Origin: Methylobacterium nodulans ORS 2060
Lineage (GTDB): Bacteria; Pseudomonadota; Alphaproteobacteria; Rhizobiales; Beijerinckiaceae
Length of the DNA stretch: 64,000 bases
Direction: 5' to 3'
Assembly: GCF_000022085.1 (NCBI RefSeq)
Contig: NC_011894.1
Location: 2,693,501 to 2,757,500 of the forward strand
Shown here piece by piece: positions 30,635-39,671 of this stretch (positions within the stretch are counted from its first letter, which is position 1; every line of letters starts with the position of its first letter). The notes beneath the pieces were generated by a model that did no database searches, had not been told where the DNA came from, and saw nothing but the letters and a program-made list of their open reading frames with translations. The position numbers and the translations under genes were made by a program.

Positions 30635-31138
30635 GTGTCCCGTCGCATCTACGTCGCCTCGTCCTGGCGCAACGCACGGCAGCCCGCACTCGTCTCCGCG
30701 CTGCGCGAGGCGGGGCACGAGGTCTACGACTTCCGCAACCCCTTCAATGGCGTACCGGGATTCGCTTGGTCGGAGATCGACCCGAATTGGGAGGCATGGT
30801 CCGCCGCGGAGTACCGGCGCCTGCTGACCACGCACCCGATCGCCGCCCGCGGCTTCGTCAGCGATCTGCGCGGTATGCAATGGGCCGATACCTGCGTCCT
30901 GCTGCTGCCTTGCGGGCGTAGCGCGCACCTGGAGGCTGGCTGGTTCTGCGGTCAGGGCAAGCGCTGCCTGATCCTGACCCAGGATGGCGAGGAGCCCGAG
31001 CTGATGGCGCTCCTCGCCACTGACATCTGCATCTCGCTCGACGAGGTCGTGCGGGCGCTCGCGACGGCGCAGCCTTGCGGGATCTCCAAGGAGCGCGCCG
31101 CTGCGGCTCGGCCTGGCCTTCGCACTGCGGGAGCGTGA
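30635..31138 (+). CDS. Nucleoside 2-deoxyribosyltransferase-like protein
   Basis: 167 residues from GTG 30635 (AGGAG upstream). The Rossmann-like pattern RRIYVASSWRNARQPALVSAL, HEVYDFRNP, WADTCVLLLPCGRSAHLEAGW and the final ICISLDEVVRAL fits the deoxyribosyltransferase/TIR-STALD superfamily, which in phages often acts in nucleotide metabolism or in nucleotide-signal turnover. The exact substrate cannot be read from sequence. Confidence 0.6.
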   Translation: MSRRIYVASSWRNARQPALVSALREAGHEVYDFRNPFNGVPGFAWSEIDPNWEAWSAAEYRRLLTTHPIAARGFVSDLRGMQWADTCVLLLPCGRSAHLEAGWFCGQGKRCLILTQDGEEPELMALLATDICISLDEVVRALATAQPCGISKERAAAARPGLRTAGA

Positions 31139-31140
31139 TC

Positions 31141-31500
31141 GTGGCTGATGCCGCCCTCTTCGCCCGGCACTGCATCCGCCTTCCTCTCGTTTTGAGCGAG
31201 GACCCGGACGACGTGGGGGTCGTCCGCGACGCGGATGGCTACGAGGTCTTCACGGTCAATACCGAAGGCACGTGGCCGGATGAAACGGCACACGCGGTGG
31301 CGGCCATCCTGCTCGGCCGGGCCAACGGCAGTGCGCCGCGAGCGCCAGCTGAGCTGGCGGAGGTCCTCGACTCCGCCCTCGACAGCATCCGGGCGATCCT
31401 CGCACCCGTCGCCGAGGACAGCGAGGCCGCCCTGGCGGCCCTGCAGGTCGCCGAGGATGCGCTGGCGGATCTCCGCCCGCCGGCTGCGGTGGCGCCATGA
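31141..31500 (+). CDS. Hypothetical phage protein
   Basis: 119 residues from GTG 31141, preferred because GGGAG lies seven bases upstream; GTG 31135 overlaps the previous stop. Landmarks are VVRDADGYEVFTVNTEG and a C-terminal Ala/Glu-rich helix. No family recognised. Confidence 0.5.
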   Translation: MADAALFARHCIRLPLVLSEDPDDVGVVRDADGYEVFTVNTEGTWPDETAHAVAAILLGRANGSAPRAPAELAEVLDSALDSIRAILAPVAEDSEAALAALQVAEDALADLRPPAAVAP

Positions 31501-31895
31501 ACGCGCCGCTGCGTTTAAACGCACCCACTCCGGTGGCCCAGGACGGCGATACCGCCCCGCTCCGGAGTGAGCGGACCTGCCTGGAGTGCGGACAGCCCTA
31601 CGGGGCCGCTGTTCGCCATTCCGGCTTCTGCTCCACGGCATGCCGGCAGGCCTGGAACAACCGGCGCCTCCAGCGCGGGGCCGAGGTCTACGACCTCTTC
31701 ATGGCCTTCCGCTTCCATCGCCCACTCGCCCGGGCGCTCAAGCTGCTGTCCGCGCTCAATCGCCTCGCCTCGCTCTACCGCGACGAGGATCGCCACAAGC
31801 GGGCGGGCCGTCCCTCTTGGCGAGCGACGGACGTGGTGCTGGCGAGCCGGCCGTACCTGCGGGCGGTTCGGATGACCCAAAGGCGGAGGACCTGA
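31497..31895 (+). CDS. Small zinc-ribbon phage protein
   Basis: 132 residues; a four-cysteine zinc site CLECGQPYGAAV...HSGFCSTACRQAW (C-x2-C and C-x3-C) at about 27-51, followed by helical YDLFMAFRFHRPLARALKLL. Proteins of this type in phage early regions are thought to bind nucleic acid. It overlaps the previous gene by four bases. Confidence 0.55.
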   Translation: MNAPLRLNAPTPVAQDGDTAPLRSERTCLECGQPYGAAVRHSGFCSTACRQAWNNRRLQRGAEVYDLFMAFRFHRPLARALKLLSALNRLASLYRDEDRHKRAGRPSWRATDVVLASRPYLRAVRMTQRRRT

Positions 31896-31897
31896 GG

Positions 31898-32272
31898 ATG
31901 CCGCGCAAGCGTCCGATGCCGCACGAATTGATGGGAGAGTACCGTGAACCGCTGCGCCCTCCGGTTCCCCCGCCTGTGCGTTTCCGAATCGATCCGGACT
32001 ACGCGCCGGCCGAGAAGGTGGCGCGCAAGCTCTGCCTGACACCTGAGCAGTTCCGCAGCCTCATCCCGCAGCTCTTCGCTCGCGGCTTCCCGATGCCCGA
32101 CGAGACCACGGGCATGTACGACCTTGAGGCGATCGACCGCTGGCGCAAGCGGCGCCGGCCTGACCTCTACCCGGAATTGACGCCTGGCCCGGCCGCGCCC
32201 GACACTGCGCCCGCGCGCAAGAGCATGGGAGACCGGTTTGTCGAGGCCAAGGAGCGCCGCCGGCATGGTTGA
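31898..32272 (+). CDS. Excisionase-like DNA-binding protein
   Basis: 124 residues from ATG 31898. The central KLCLTPEQFRSLIPQLFARGFP followed by GMYDLEAIDRWRKRR has the AlpA/Xis winged-helix layout: a recognition helix, a wing, and a closing helix starting with 'D..AIDRW'. It overlaps the integrase start by eight bases, the usual place of a recombination directionality factor. Confidence 0.6.
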   Translation: MPRKRPMPHELMGEYREPLRPPVPPPVRFRIDPDYAPAEKVARKLCLTPEQFRSLIPQLFARGFPMPDETTGMYDLEAIDRWRKRRRPDLYPELTPGPAAPDTAPARKSMGDRFVEAKERRRHG

Positions 32273-33530
32273 CCTGCCGCGCTACGTGAAGGCGCGCACG
32301 AAGCCGTCGGGTCGGGTCTTCTACTACTACGAGCGCTATCGCTCGACTCCTCGCGAGTGGCCACGCCTGCCTCTCCCCTTCGGTCCGCAGGCACCTGAAT
32401 TCTGGCTGCGCTGCAGGCAATACGCCGAACTCGACGCGCAGCGTACCGATGCGGGCTGGACCTGGGCTTGGGTGGCCCCCTCCCACCGTCGCCACCCACT
32501 GCCCGACCCGCGCGCGGAGGGAGGGATGGAGGCGTTCTGGCGGGCGCTCGACACGGCGGCCGAACGCGAAAAGCTCGGTGATGCGGAGGACCGCAAGACC
32601 TTTGCGGCGCTCATCGCGCTCTATCGAGAGCACGCGATCTACACCAAGCTCTCGGCCCTCACGCAGCGGGACTACGAGCGACACCTCCGGCTCATTGCCG
32701 AGTTTTGGGGCGACGATCCGGTGGCCGATCTCACCACGGTCGACGCACAGAAGGCAATCGACAGCTTCCAGGCGACTCCGGCGGTTGCCCGCTACTTCCG
32801 CGCCGTGCTCTCGCGCCTCATCGCCTTCGGCATCCCACGGGGCTTCGCGACCGCCAACGTCGTTGAAGCAACGGAGAAGGTCGCCCATGAGGTCGATCCG
32901 CACGAGCCCTGGCCGGACTGGGCCTTCGAGACGTTCTTCGAGCACGCGCGGGTCGGGCTGCACCTGCCGGTCTACTCCGCCCTCTACACCGGCCAGCGCT
33001 CGATCGACGTGATCCCGATGCACCGGCCGGCCGTGGGCGCCAACGCGATCGAGATGATCGCGCGCAAGACCGGCGCGGCCGTGTACGTGCCGATCCACTC
33101 CGAGTACCGGGAGATCCTCACCCGCACGCACGTCGACCATCCGGCCCTGCACCTGCGCGAGGACGGTACGCCCTGGACGCTCGGCGCCTACCGCACGGCA
33201 TGGCAGCGCGACTTCACCAGCATAAACGCGAAGGGCCAGCCCACCACCGCCTCGCCGGCGAAAAAGGCGGCGATGCAGCGGCTGCGCGAGGGCGGCTTCG
33301 TGTTCCACGGCCTGCGCAAGAACGCCGTGAACATGCTGCTGGAGACCGGCTGCACCGAGGCCGAGGTGTCGGCGATCGTGGAGATGAGCGAGCAGATGGT
33401 GCGCCACTATGCCCGCGACGTGAACAAGCGGCGGCTCGCCGTGAACGCGATGAAGAAGCTCGAGGAGGGCTGGGCCGAGACCCGCCGGAACCTGTTCGGG
33501 CCGGGCACGGCAACGCGCGGTTCTGCCTGA
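32265..33530 (+). CDS. Tyrosine-type phage integrase
   Basis: 421 residues from ATG 32265 (MVDLPRYVKAR). The catalytic residues are visible: Arg 245 in TGQRSIDV, Lys 268 in ARKTGA, His 348 and Arg 351 in FHGLRKNAV, and the nucleophile Tyr 382 in HYARDVNKR. The core-binding SAM-like domain is at about 105-190. It would integrate the phage into the adjacent tRNA-Lys gene. It lies 90 bases from the tRNA, as expected at one end of a prophage. Confidence 0.95.
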   Translation: MVDLPRYVKARTKPSGRVFYYYERYRSTPREWPRLPLPFGPQAPEFWLRCRQYAELDAQRTDAGWTWAWVAPSHRRHPLPDPRAEGGMEAFWRALDTAAEREKLGDAEDRKTFAALIALYREHAIYTKLSALTQRDYERHLRLIAEFWGDDPVADLTTVDAQKAIDSFQATPAVARYFRAVLSRLIAFGIPRGFATANVVEATEKVAHEVDPHEPWPDWAFETFFEHARVGLHLPVYSALYTGQRSIDVIPMHRPAVGANAIEMIARKTGAAVYVPIHSEYREILTRTHVDHPALHLREDGTPWTLGAYRTAWQRDFTSINAKGQPTTASPAKKAAMQRLREGGFVFHGLRKNAVNMLLETGCTEAEVSAIVEMSEQMVRHYARDVNKRRLAVNAMKKLEEGWAETRRNLFGPGTATRGSA

Positions 33531-33619
33531 GTTTGGCAACCGATCACCCGAATTTGGCAACCGGCATCATCGCCTGCACAGCAGGGCGCTGGATTTTTCT
33601 CGTGATTTCAAAGGTTTGA

Positions 33620-33660
33620 TGGTGAGCGCGCTGGGACTCGAACCCAGGACCTACAGATTA
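33620..33660 (-). other. Probable attachment site in the tRNA-Lys 3' half
   Basis: The 3' half of the tRNA, including the T-arm and encoded CCA, faces the integrase gene 90 bases away, a standard arrangement for tRNA-targeted integrases. The exact core cannot be delimited here because the partner copy at the far end of the prophage lies outside the window. Confidence 0.45.
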
Positions 33661-33695
33661 AAAGTCCGTTGCTCTACCAGCTGAGCTACGCGCTC
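33620..33695 (-). tRNA. tRNA-Lys (anticodon UUU)
   Basis: 76 bases. The acceptor stem is GAGCGCG/CGCGCTC, the anticodon loop CTTTTAA carries UUU, the T-loop is GGTTCGAGTCC and the terminal CCA is encoded. The gene reads toward the prophage and is intact, so the phage restored the 3' end on integration. Confidence 0.96.
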
Positions 33696-33751
33696 GCTCC
33701 CGCGCGGGTCCGGCGCTTGGAGCCCGGCAGTCCGTGAACGGAGCAGGCGCG

Positions 33752-33780
33752 GATGTAGGGGGTTGACGCCGCCGGGTCAA
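33752..33780 (-). promoter_or_regulatory. Promoter of tRNA-Lys
   Basis: On the minus strand TTGACC and TACATC are separated by exactly 17 bases, with the tRNA 5' end 57 bases downstream. A dyad GGTTGAC ... GTCAACC spans the -35 box and could be an additional regulatory site. Confidence 0.6.
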
Positions 33781-33797
33781 CCGCCGAACGAGGGGGG

Positions 33798-34889
33798 GTG
33801 ACCCGTCCCGCTTCCTCGGCCGGAACCTCCGCCGGCGCGATCCCGATCCCTGCCTGGTCCGCCGCGGCCGTGCCGTGGCGCCGGTTCGTGTGCCTCCTCC
33901 TGGGCACCGCCGGTGCGGCCAGCCTTGCGGCCTTCGCCTTCGTGGCTGCCATGGACCCGTATGGCCTGCGGGCGGCGCCCGGGCGGGCGCCGGGGCCGAT
34001 CATGGACCTCAACCAGCGCTTCATGTACCCGCAGATCGTGCGCAGCGGGGCCTATGACGCGGCGGTGTTCGGGACCTCGACCGCGCGGCTCCTCGATCCG
34101 CAGGCCCTCGACCGCGCGTTCGGGGGGCGCTTCGCCAATCTCGCCATGAATGCCGCGACGCCCTGGGAGCAGATGCGGCTCGCCCGCCTCTTCCTCGGCC
34201 GGGTGCGGGCGACCGCGGTGATCTTCGGGCTCGACGCGAGCTGGTGCGATCCGCAGGCCGATGTCAAACGGCTGACCTTCCGGCCCTTTCCGCCCTGGCT
34301 CTACCGGGAGGGCGCCGCGTGGCGGGGGCTGTTCGCCCAGTGGAACCTGCAGAGCGTGCAGATCGCCGGCCGGGTTCTGCTCCATCGCCTCGGGCGGATG
34401 CCGGAGCGCATCCGGGGCGACGGCTACGAGGTGTTCACGCCGCCCGAATCCACCTATGACCCGGTGCGGGCCTCCGCCCATATCCGGGAGATGGCCGCCG
34501 CGCAGGAGCCCCCGGCTGCGGGGACCGCCTTTCCGGCCCTCGGCTGGCTCGACGGGCTCCTTGCGGCGGTGCCGGGCGAGGCGCTCAGGCTTATTGCCTT
34601 CATGCCGGTCCATGTCGCCGTCCAGCCGAAGCCGGGCAGCTCGGCAGCGGCCCAGGAGACGGCGTGCAAGGCCCAGGTGACGGCGATCGCCCGGCGGCAC
34701 GGGGCGACCGTCATCGACTTCCGCATCCCGTCTCCGGTCACCACGCAGGACGCCCATTACTGGGACGCCCTGCACTACCGCCTCCCGATCGCGGATCGCC
34801 TGCTCCAGGGCCTGCGGCGCGCCGTCTCCCTGGGGGAGGATGACCCGGACGGATTCTACCGCGTGCTCGCCCACCCGGCCGCGGGGTGA
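33798..34889 (+). CDS. Membrane-anchored SGNH-hydrolase-like protein
   Basis: 363 residues from GTG 33798; the G-run directly before it is too close for a normal ribosome-binding site, so the start could be further downstream. One transmembrane helix at about 29-51 is followed by a periplasmic domain with VFGTSTARLL (candidate nucleophile Ser 94) and a C-terminal WDALHY holding a D-x-x-H pair, as in DltD/AlgX-like SGNH proteins. It may modify a surface polymer. It converges on tgt. Confidence 0.6.
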   Translation: MTRPASSAGTSAGAIPIPAWSAAAVPWRRFVCLLLGTAGAASLAAFAFVAAMDPYGLRAAPGRAPGPIMDLNQRFMYPQIVRSGAYDAAVFGTSTARLLDPQALDRAFGGRFANLAMNAATPWEQMRLARLFLGRVRATAVIFGLDASWCDPQADVKRLTFRPFPPWLYREGAAWRGLFAQWNLQSVQIAGRVLLHRLGRMPERIRGDGYEVFTPPESTYDPVRASAHIREMAAAQEPPAAGTAFPALGWLDGLLAAVPGEALRLIAFMPVHVAVQPKPGSSAAAQETACKAQVTAIARRHGATVIDFRIPSPVTTQDAHYWDALHYRLPIADRLLQGLRRAVSLGEDDPDGFYRVLAHPAAG

Positions 34890-34890
34890 T

Positions 34891-34935
34891 TCCCGGGTGT
34901 GCAGAGGGCCGGCGGCTCTCTGCCGGGGTCCCGGG
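34891..34935. repeat. Intergenic palindromic repeat, copy 1
   Basis: GCAGAGGGCC and GGCTCTCTGC form a hairpin inside a stretch beginning CGGGTGT and ending CGGGGT. The copy at 44071-44123 shares this layout. It lies between two convergent genes and could also act as a bidirectional terminator. Confidence 0.5.
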
Positions 34936-34940
34936 CGGCG

Positions 34941-36077
34941 TCAGCCCTGGGCGCGGTCGCGCTCGGCCTTCGCCCAGCCCTCGCGGGTCTCGCCGATGAA
35001 ATCCGCGAGCCGCCCCTCCCCGATCGCCCGGCGCAGGCCCGCCATCAGGTCCTGATAGTAGGACAGGTTGTTCCAGGTCAGCAGCATCATGCCGAGGATC
35101 TCGCCGGCCCGCACGAGGTGGTGCAGGTAGGCCTTGGTGTAGAGATTCGCGGCCGGGCAGGTCGATTCCGGGTCAAGGGGGGTGTTGTCCTCGGCGAAGC
35201 GGGCATTGCGCAGGTTCATGCGGCCGTGGCGGGTGTAGACCATGCCGTGGCGGCCGGCCCGGGTCGGCATCACGCAGTCGAACATGTCGATGCCGCGGCG
35301 CACCGCCTCGATGATGTCGTCGGGCGTGCCGACCCCCATGAGGTAGCGGGGCTTCGCCATGGGCAGGTGCGGCTCGACCGCCTCGATCATCGCCAGCATG
35401 GTGCCTTGAGGCTCGCCCACCGCCAGCCCGCCGATGGCGTAGCCCTTGAGATCGAGACCCACCAGGGCCTTCGCGCTCTCGACGCGCAGGGCCGGACTAT
35501 CGCCGCCCTGCACGATGCCGAACAGCGCCTTGCCGGGCTGCTCGCCGAAGGCAACGCGGCAGCGCTCGGCCCAGCGCAGCGACAGGCGCATGGCGCGCTC
35601 GATAGCGGCCGGTTCGGCCGGCAGGCGCACGCATTCGTCGAGCTGCATCTGGATGTCGGAGCCGAGCTGCCCCTGGATCGCGATGGAGCGCTCCGGCGTC
35701 AGCACATGCGGGGTGCCGTCGATGTGGGACTGGAAGGTCACGCCGGTCTCGTCGAGCTTGCGCAGGCCCGACAGCGACATGACCTGGAAGCCGCCGGAAT
35801 CCGTGAGGATCGGGTAGGGCCATTGCATGAAGGCGTGGAGGCCCCCCAGCCGCGCCACCCGCTCGGCGCCCGGGCGCAGCATCAGGTGGTAGGTGTTGCC
35901 GAGCACCACGTCGGCGCCGAGCGCCTTCACCTGCTCGGGATACATGGCCTTGACGGTGCCGGCCGTGCCCACCGGCATGAAGGCCGGGGTGCGGATGACG
36001 CCGCGGGGCATGCGGATCTCGCCCGTGCGGGCGGCGCCGTCGGTGGCCGCGACGGTGAAGCGGAAGGTGTCGGTCAT
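34941..36077 (-). CDS. tgt: tRNA-guanine transglycosylase
   Basis: 378 residues from ATG 36077, which overlaps the queA stop (TGATG). It exchanges guanine for a queuosine precursor at position 34 of GUN tRNAs. Catalytic residues are present: Asp 93 in LTDSGGFQV and the nucleophile Asp 267 in MFDCVMPTR, plus GGLAVGE. The zinc site is not: the bacterial ligands C-x-C-x2-C and a later His appear here as S305-T-C307-P-A-A310 and an Asn in TWNNLSYY. This may be a lineage feature of Rhizobiales. Confidence 0.96.
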   Translation of the reverse strand: MTDTFRFTVAATDGAARTGEIRMPRGVIRTPAFMPVGTAGTVKAMYPEQVKALGADVVLGNTYHLMLRPGAERVARLGGLHAFMQWPYPILTDSGGFQVMSLSGLRKLDETGVTFQSHIDGTPHVLTPERSIAIQGQLGSDIQMQLDECVRLPAEPAAIERAMRLSLRWAERCRVAFGEQPGKALFGIVQGGDSPALRVESAKALVGLDLKGYAIGGLAVGEPQGTMLAMIEAVEPHLPMAKPRYLMGVGTPDDIIEAVRRGIDMFDCVMPTRAGRHGMVYTRHGRMNLRNARFAEDNTPLDPESTCPAANLYTKAYLHHLVRAGEILGMMLLTWNNLSYYQDLMAGLRRAIGEGRLADFIGETREGWAKAERDRAQG

Positions 36078-37162
36078 CAGGTCCCGGCCCGGAAGAGAAG
36101 GCTCGAATCGCCGTAGGAGTAGAAGCGGTAGCCGCGCGCGATCGCCGCCGCATAGGCCTCCCGCATCGTATCGAGGCCCGCGAAGGCGCTGACCAGCATG
36201 AACAGCGTCGAGCGGGGCAGGTGGAAATTCGTCATCAGGACGTCGACGGCCCGGAACCGGTAGCCCGGCGTGATGAAGATGTCGGTCTCGCCCGCGAAGG
36301 GACGGAGGGTGCCGTCCGGGGCGGCCGCCGACTCGACGAGCCGCAGGGCGGTGGTGCCCACCGCCACGATCCGCCCGCCGGCGGCGCGGACACGGTTCAG
36401 CGCCGCGGCGGTCTCGGGGGTGATCTCGCCGGTCTCGGCATGCATGCGGTGGTCGGCGGTGTCCTCCGCCTTGACGGGCAGGAAGGTGCCGGCGCCGACA
36501 TGGAGGGTGACGCGGGCCTGTCCGATCCCGGCCGCGTCCAGGCGGGCGAGAAGGTCGGGGGTGAAGTGCAGCCCCGCGGTCGGGGCCGCGACGGCGCCGG
36601 GCGCGCGGGCATAGACCGTCTGGTAGTCGGCGGCATCCCGCGCATCGGCGGGGCGGCGGCCGGCGATGTAGGGCGGCAGGGGCAGTTCCCCGAGCCGCAC
36701 CACGGCCTCGTCCAGGACCGCGCCTGCGAGATCGAAGGCGAGGGTGATCTCGCCCCCTTCCCCGCGCGCCACGACGGTCGCGTCGAGATGGCCGAGGTCG
36801 CAGGCCGCGCCCTCCTGCCCTGCCCCGAAGCGGATCCGGTCGCCCTCGCGCAGCCGCTTGGCCGGCCGCGCGAAGGCCCGCCAGCAATCGGCGGCTTCGC
36901 GGTGGTGCAACATCGCCTCGACCCGCACCACGGTCCCGTCGGGCCGGGCGCGCAGGCCGCGCAGGCGGGCGGGGATCACCTTGGTGTCGTTGAAGACCAG
37001 GCAGTCGCCCGGCCGCAGCAGGTCGGGCAGGTCGCGCACCTGGGCATCCGCCGGGGGCTCGCCGGGACGCACCCGCATGAGGCGGGCGGAATCCCGGGGC
37101 ACGGCCGGGCGAAGCGCGATCAGCGCCTCCGGCAGGTCGAAATCGAACAGGTCTACGCGCAT
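36077..37162 (-). CDS. queA: S-adenosylmethionine:tRNA ribosyltransferase-isomerase
   Basis: 361 residues from ATG 37162 ([16 protein letters not shown], the usual QueA N-terminus); an ATG nine bases upstream is the alternative. Family motifs include [43 protein letters not shown] and [14 protein letters not shown]. It transfers the ribosyl group of SAM to preQ1 in tRNA, the step after Tgt, whose gene follows in the same transcript. Confidence 0.96.
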   Translation of the reverse strand: MRVDLFDFDLPEALIALRPAVPRDSARLMRVRPGEPPADAQVRDLPDLLRPGDCLVFNDTKVIPARLRGLRARPDGTVVRVEAMLHHREAADCWRAFARPAKRLREGDRIRFGAGQEGAACDLGHLDATVVARGEGGEITLAFDLAGAVLDEAVVRLGELPLPPYIAGRRPADARDAADYQTVYARAPGAVAAPTAGLHFTPDLLARLDAAGIGQARVTLHVGAGTFLPVKAEDTADHRMHAETGEITPETAAALNRVRAAGGRIVAVGTTALRLVESAAAPDGTLRPFAGETDIFITPGYRFRAVDVLMTNFHLPRSTLFMLVSAFAGLDTMREAYAAAIARGYRFYSYGDSSLLFRAGT

Positions 37163-37266
37163 GCGCGCCATCAGCACGGATCCGCCCCGGGGATCAATGG
37201 CCCCCGTAGCAGCGCGGTCCCGGCAACGCCATCTTGCCCCATGGAGAGACCAAGGAGGCCGATGCG

Positions 37267-37467
37267 ATGACGAACCATCCGACGCTCGATGCGGAGCTGG
37301 TGGCGTGGTGGGAATGCGAGGCGGCGCGCCTCGAGGCCCTCGCGGCCTCCGCGCGCTTCGGCTTTCTGCAGCGCCGCTACACCCGCAAGGCCGCGGAGGC
37401 GCGGGCCCGCGCCCAGCTGAGCCGGGTGCGGGAGGCCGCGCGCCGGGGCGAGACGGCGTCATCCTGA
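37267..37467 (+). CDS. Small hypothetical protein
   Basis: 66 residues from ATG 37267, which has AAGGAGG upstream. The helical, Arg/Ala-rich chain ([22 protein letters not shown]) has no recognised family. It is transcribed away from queA. Confidence 0.6.
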   Translation: MTNHPTLDAELVAWWECEAARLEALAASARFGFLQRRYTRKAAEARARAQLSRVREAARRGETASS

Positions 37468-37557
37468 CCCCCGGCCACTCAGAGCCTCTCACAAAAATCC
37501 CGATCACCGGGAGCACTCCCACTGGCCACGACGGCGCAGCGGGAGTTTTGCGAGGTG

Positions 37558-37577
37558 CTCTTAGCCGCGGCTAAGAG
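37558..37577. promoter_or_regulatory. Perfect 20-bp palindrome upstream of the CDF gene
   Basis: CTCTTAGCCGCGGCTAAGAG is self-complementary over all 20 bases and lies about 80 bases before the metal-exporter start. It is either a binding site for a dimeric regulator or a hairpin in the leader; no U-run follows on either strand. Confidence 0.5.
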
Positions 37578-37657
37578 GTGTGCCGTGGCCTTGCGGCGGC
37601 CGGTCCGCGTATGGAGCCGGCGCCCCGCGGCGGGGCGGCCTTGACGGAACCCTTGGG

Positions 37658-38545
37658 ATGGAACGTGCGCAAGCCGCGGCCCTGGTCAGCACCGGCCTCG
37701 GGCTGGTGGTGCTCGGCCTGAAATTCGGCGCGTGGTGGCTCACCGGAAGCCTCGCCCTCTACTCGGATGCGCTGGAGAGCATCGTCAACGTGGTGGCGGC
37801 GGCAACGGCCTTCGTCGCGCTGCGCGTCGCCGCGCAGCCCGCCGATCAGGACCACCCCTACGGCCATCACAAGGCGGAATACTTCTCGGCGGTGATCGAG
37901 GGGGCGCTGATCGTCGTCGCGGCGGTGTTGATCCTGAAGGATGCGTCCGAGGCCGTCCTCGCCCCGAAGCCGATCGACATGCCGCTGCTCGGCGTGGCGG
38001 TGAACGGGGCCGCGACGGTGCTCAACGGGGTCTGGGCCTGGATGCTGCTGCGCCGCGGGCGGGCGTGGCGTTCGCCGGCGCTGATCGCGGACGGGCGGCA
38101 CGTGATGGCCGATGTCGTGACCTCGGTCGGCGTGCTGGCGGGCGTGGGGCTCACCACGGTGACGGGCTGGCTGCTGCTCGACCCGGTGATCGCCGCGCTC
38201 GTCGCCCTCAACATCCTGTGGTCGGGCTGGGGCATGGTGCGCGATTCGGTGAACGGGCTGATGGACCAAGCCGCCACCCCCGAGATGCAGGAGCAGATCC
38301 GCAGCCTCATCTCCGAGCACGGGGCGGGCGCCCTCGAAGCCCACGACGTGCGCACACGCCATGCGGGCCAGGCGACCTTCATCGACTTCCACCTCGTGGT
38401 GCCGGGCGAAATGACCGTGGCGGAGTCCCACGGCATCTGCGACCGGCTGGAGGCGGCGATCGAGGGCGCGCTGCCGGGGGCGGTGGTGACGATCCACGTC
38501 GAGCCCGGGGACCACGCCAAGCAGCGGGGCGTGCCGGTTCTCTAA
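37658..38545 (+). CDS. Cation diffusion facilitator (CDF) metal exporter
   Basis: 295 residues from ATG 37658 (MERAQAAALVSTGLGL). Six transmembrane helices; metal-site segments LYSDALES in helix 2 and HVMADVVTS in helix 5 (H-x3-D), the loop motif DHPYGHHKAEYFSAVIEG, and a C-terminal cytoplasmic domain (AHDVRTRHAG...FIDFHLVV). It exports a divalent metal from the cytoplasm in exchange for protons. Substrate not readable. An upstream start at 37580 is less likely. Confidence 0.92.
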   Translation: MERAQAAALVSTGLGLVVLGLKFGAWWLTGSLALYSDALESIVNVVAAATAFVALRVAAQPADQDHPYGHHKAEYFSAVIEGALIVVAAVLILKDASEAVLAPKPIDMPLLGVAVNGAATVLNGVWAWMLLRRGRAWRSPALIADGRHVMADVVTSVGVLAGVGLTTVTGWLLLDPVIAALVALNILWSGWGMVRDSVNGLMDQAATPEMQEQIRSLISEHGAGALEAHDVRTRHAGQATFIDFHLVVPGEMTVAESHGICDRLEAAIEGALPGAVVTIHVEPGDHAKQRGVPVL

Positions 38546-38780
38546 GCAGGTTTCGGAGCCCGCGGTTTTCCGACAAAAACCTGAGACAGACCAAGGACCT
38601 CAGCAGGTGAAGTGGTGGCACGCCAACGCAAGCCTGCTTAGTGGACCTTCCCGACGAGGCAGAGAGCAGCGGTCCGGCACCCTATCCGCGTTCCGGAAGC
38701 CGCCAGAATGTCAGGCCCCTCTGCCGGCAGGCCGAGCCATGCTTCCGGACCAAGACGGCCGTGCCGCATGTCATGTCCCC

Positions 38781-39035
38781 TCATCGGGTCACGGTGGTGC
38801 GGGTCACCTCCGCGCGATCCAGCGCGTTGAAGACCTCTCGGCAGGCGTTGCTCAGGTTCTGCCGTTGGCGCCTGAGACAGGCTTTGATGCCCGGTACGTT
38901 CGGGATCTCGCTGCTGCAGAGACGAAACACGTCCGGAGTGCAGGCCGCTCGCTGGGCGGCGGTTTCCGCGAGGCTGACAGTGACCGTGCAGGCGATCAGG
39001 CTGGCTGCAGAGGCGCAGAGCACAAGCGTACGCAT
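38781..39035 (-). CDS. Small secreted Cys-rich protein
   Basis: 84 residues from ATG 39035: signal peptide RTLVLCASAASLIACTVTVS followed by a mature part with AACTPDVFRLCSSEIP and LSNACREVFN. This cysteine pattern (AC.PD..RLC, then CL and CR) is found in many small periplasmic proteins of Rhizobiales. Function unknown. Confidence 0.7.
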   Translation of the reverse strand: MRTLVLCASAASLIACTVTVSLAETAAQRAACTPDVFRLCSSEIPNVPGIKACLRRQRQNLSNACREVFNALDRAEVTRTTVTR

Positions 39036-39671
39036 TCTCGTCTCCCTACAAGGCGAACTCCTCCGGCCGCCCAATCCGGTGAAGGATCAAGACGGGCTTT
39101 ATTTAGCTTGGCCCCACACAGAGGAAGCCAATCATCTGCATATAGAAGCCGTCATTCGGCAAAACACATCATTTGATGCCGAAACTATCAGCATCGGACG
39201 CCACAGATACAAACGACGGCGCCATTTCTACACAAGGTAGCTGAACGTTTAGCCTTGGCAAGTGGGAGGGATACAGGAAAATTGTGGAGCTTGCGCATAA
39301 GCCTGCTCCACCAATAGCTTAGCCATATGTTTGGTGTTGGCGCGAGAAGGGGTGCAGGCCGGAGTCGCGCAGGAGCCGTGCAGCCTATCTCGCAGGCTCA
39401 CCGCCAGGTCCCACGCGGGACCATCCGCCATGCCGTCGGGCACTCTCCGGCTCGCCCTCCGCTCCCGCAATCGGCGAAGAGTGATCAGGTTCGCGGACCG
39501 CTGGTTGCCCTGCAGCCTGCGTCGGCCGCGACCCCGGCGCGCAAGCATCGGGCTCTTGGGCGGCCCGACGCCGCCTCTCCGACGACGCGGTGCGGAGGCC
39601 TGTCACGGCGGCGTATCCCGGGGCCGCCTCGGGCGACCTTCTCGCACGAGCCGACGGGCCCCCGTTGAGCC
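39036..39671. other. Intergenic stretch without a supported gene
   Basis: AT-richer around 39110-39330. A 25-codon frame on the minus strand ending at 39249 (MAKLLVEQAYAQAPQFSC) has protein-like character but no clear start signal and may be a gene remnant. Nothing else could be supported. Confidence 0.4.

Noticed and set aside
36078..36887. Long upstream extension of tgt in the same frame
   Set aside because: It lies entirely within queA, and the annotated ATG overlaps the queA stop and gives the standard Tgt N-terminus.
39249..39548. 99-codon minus-strand frame
   Set aside because: Mostly low-complexity Arg-rich sequence; only the last 25 codons look protein-like and have no start signal.
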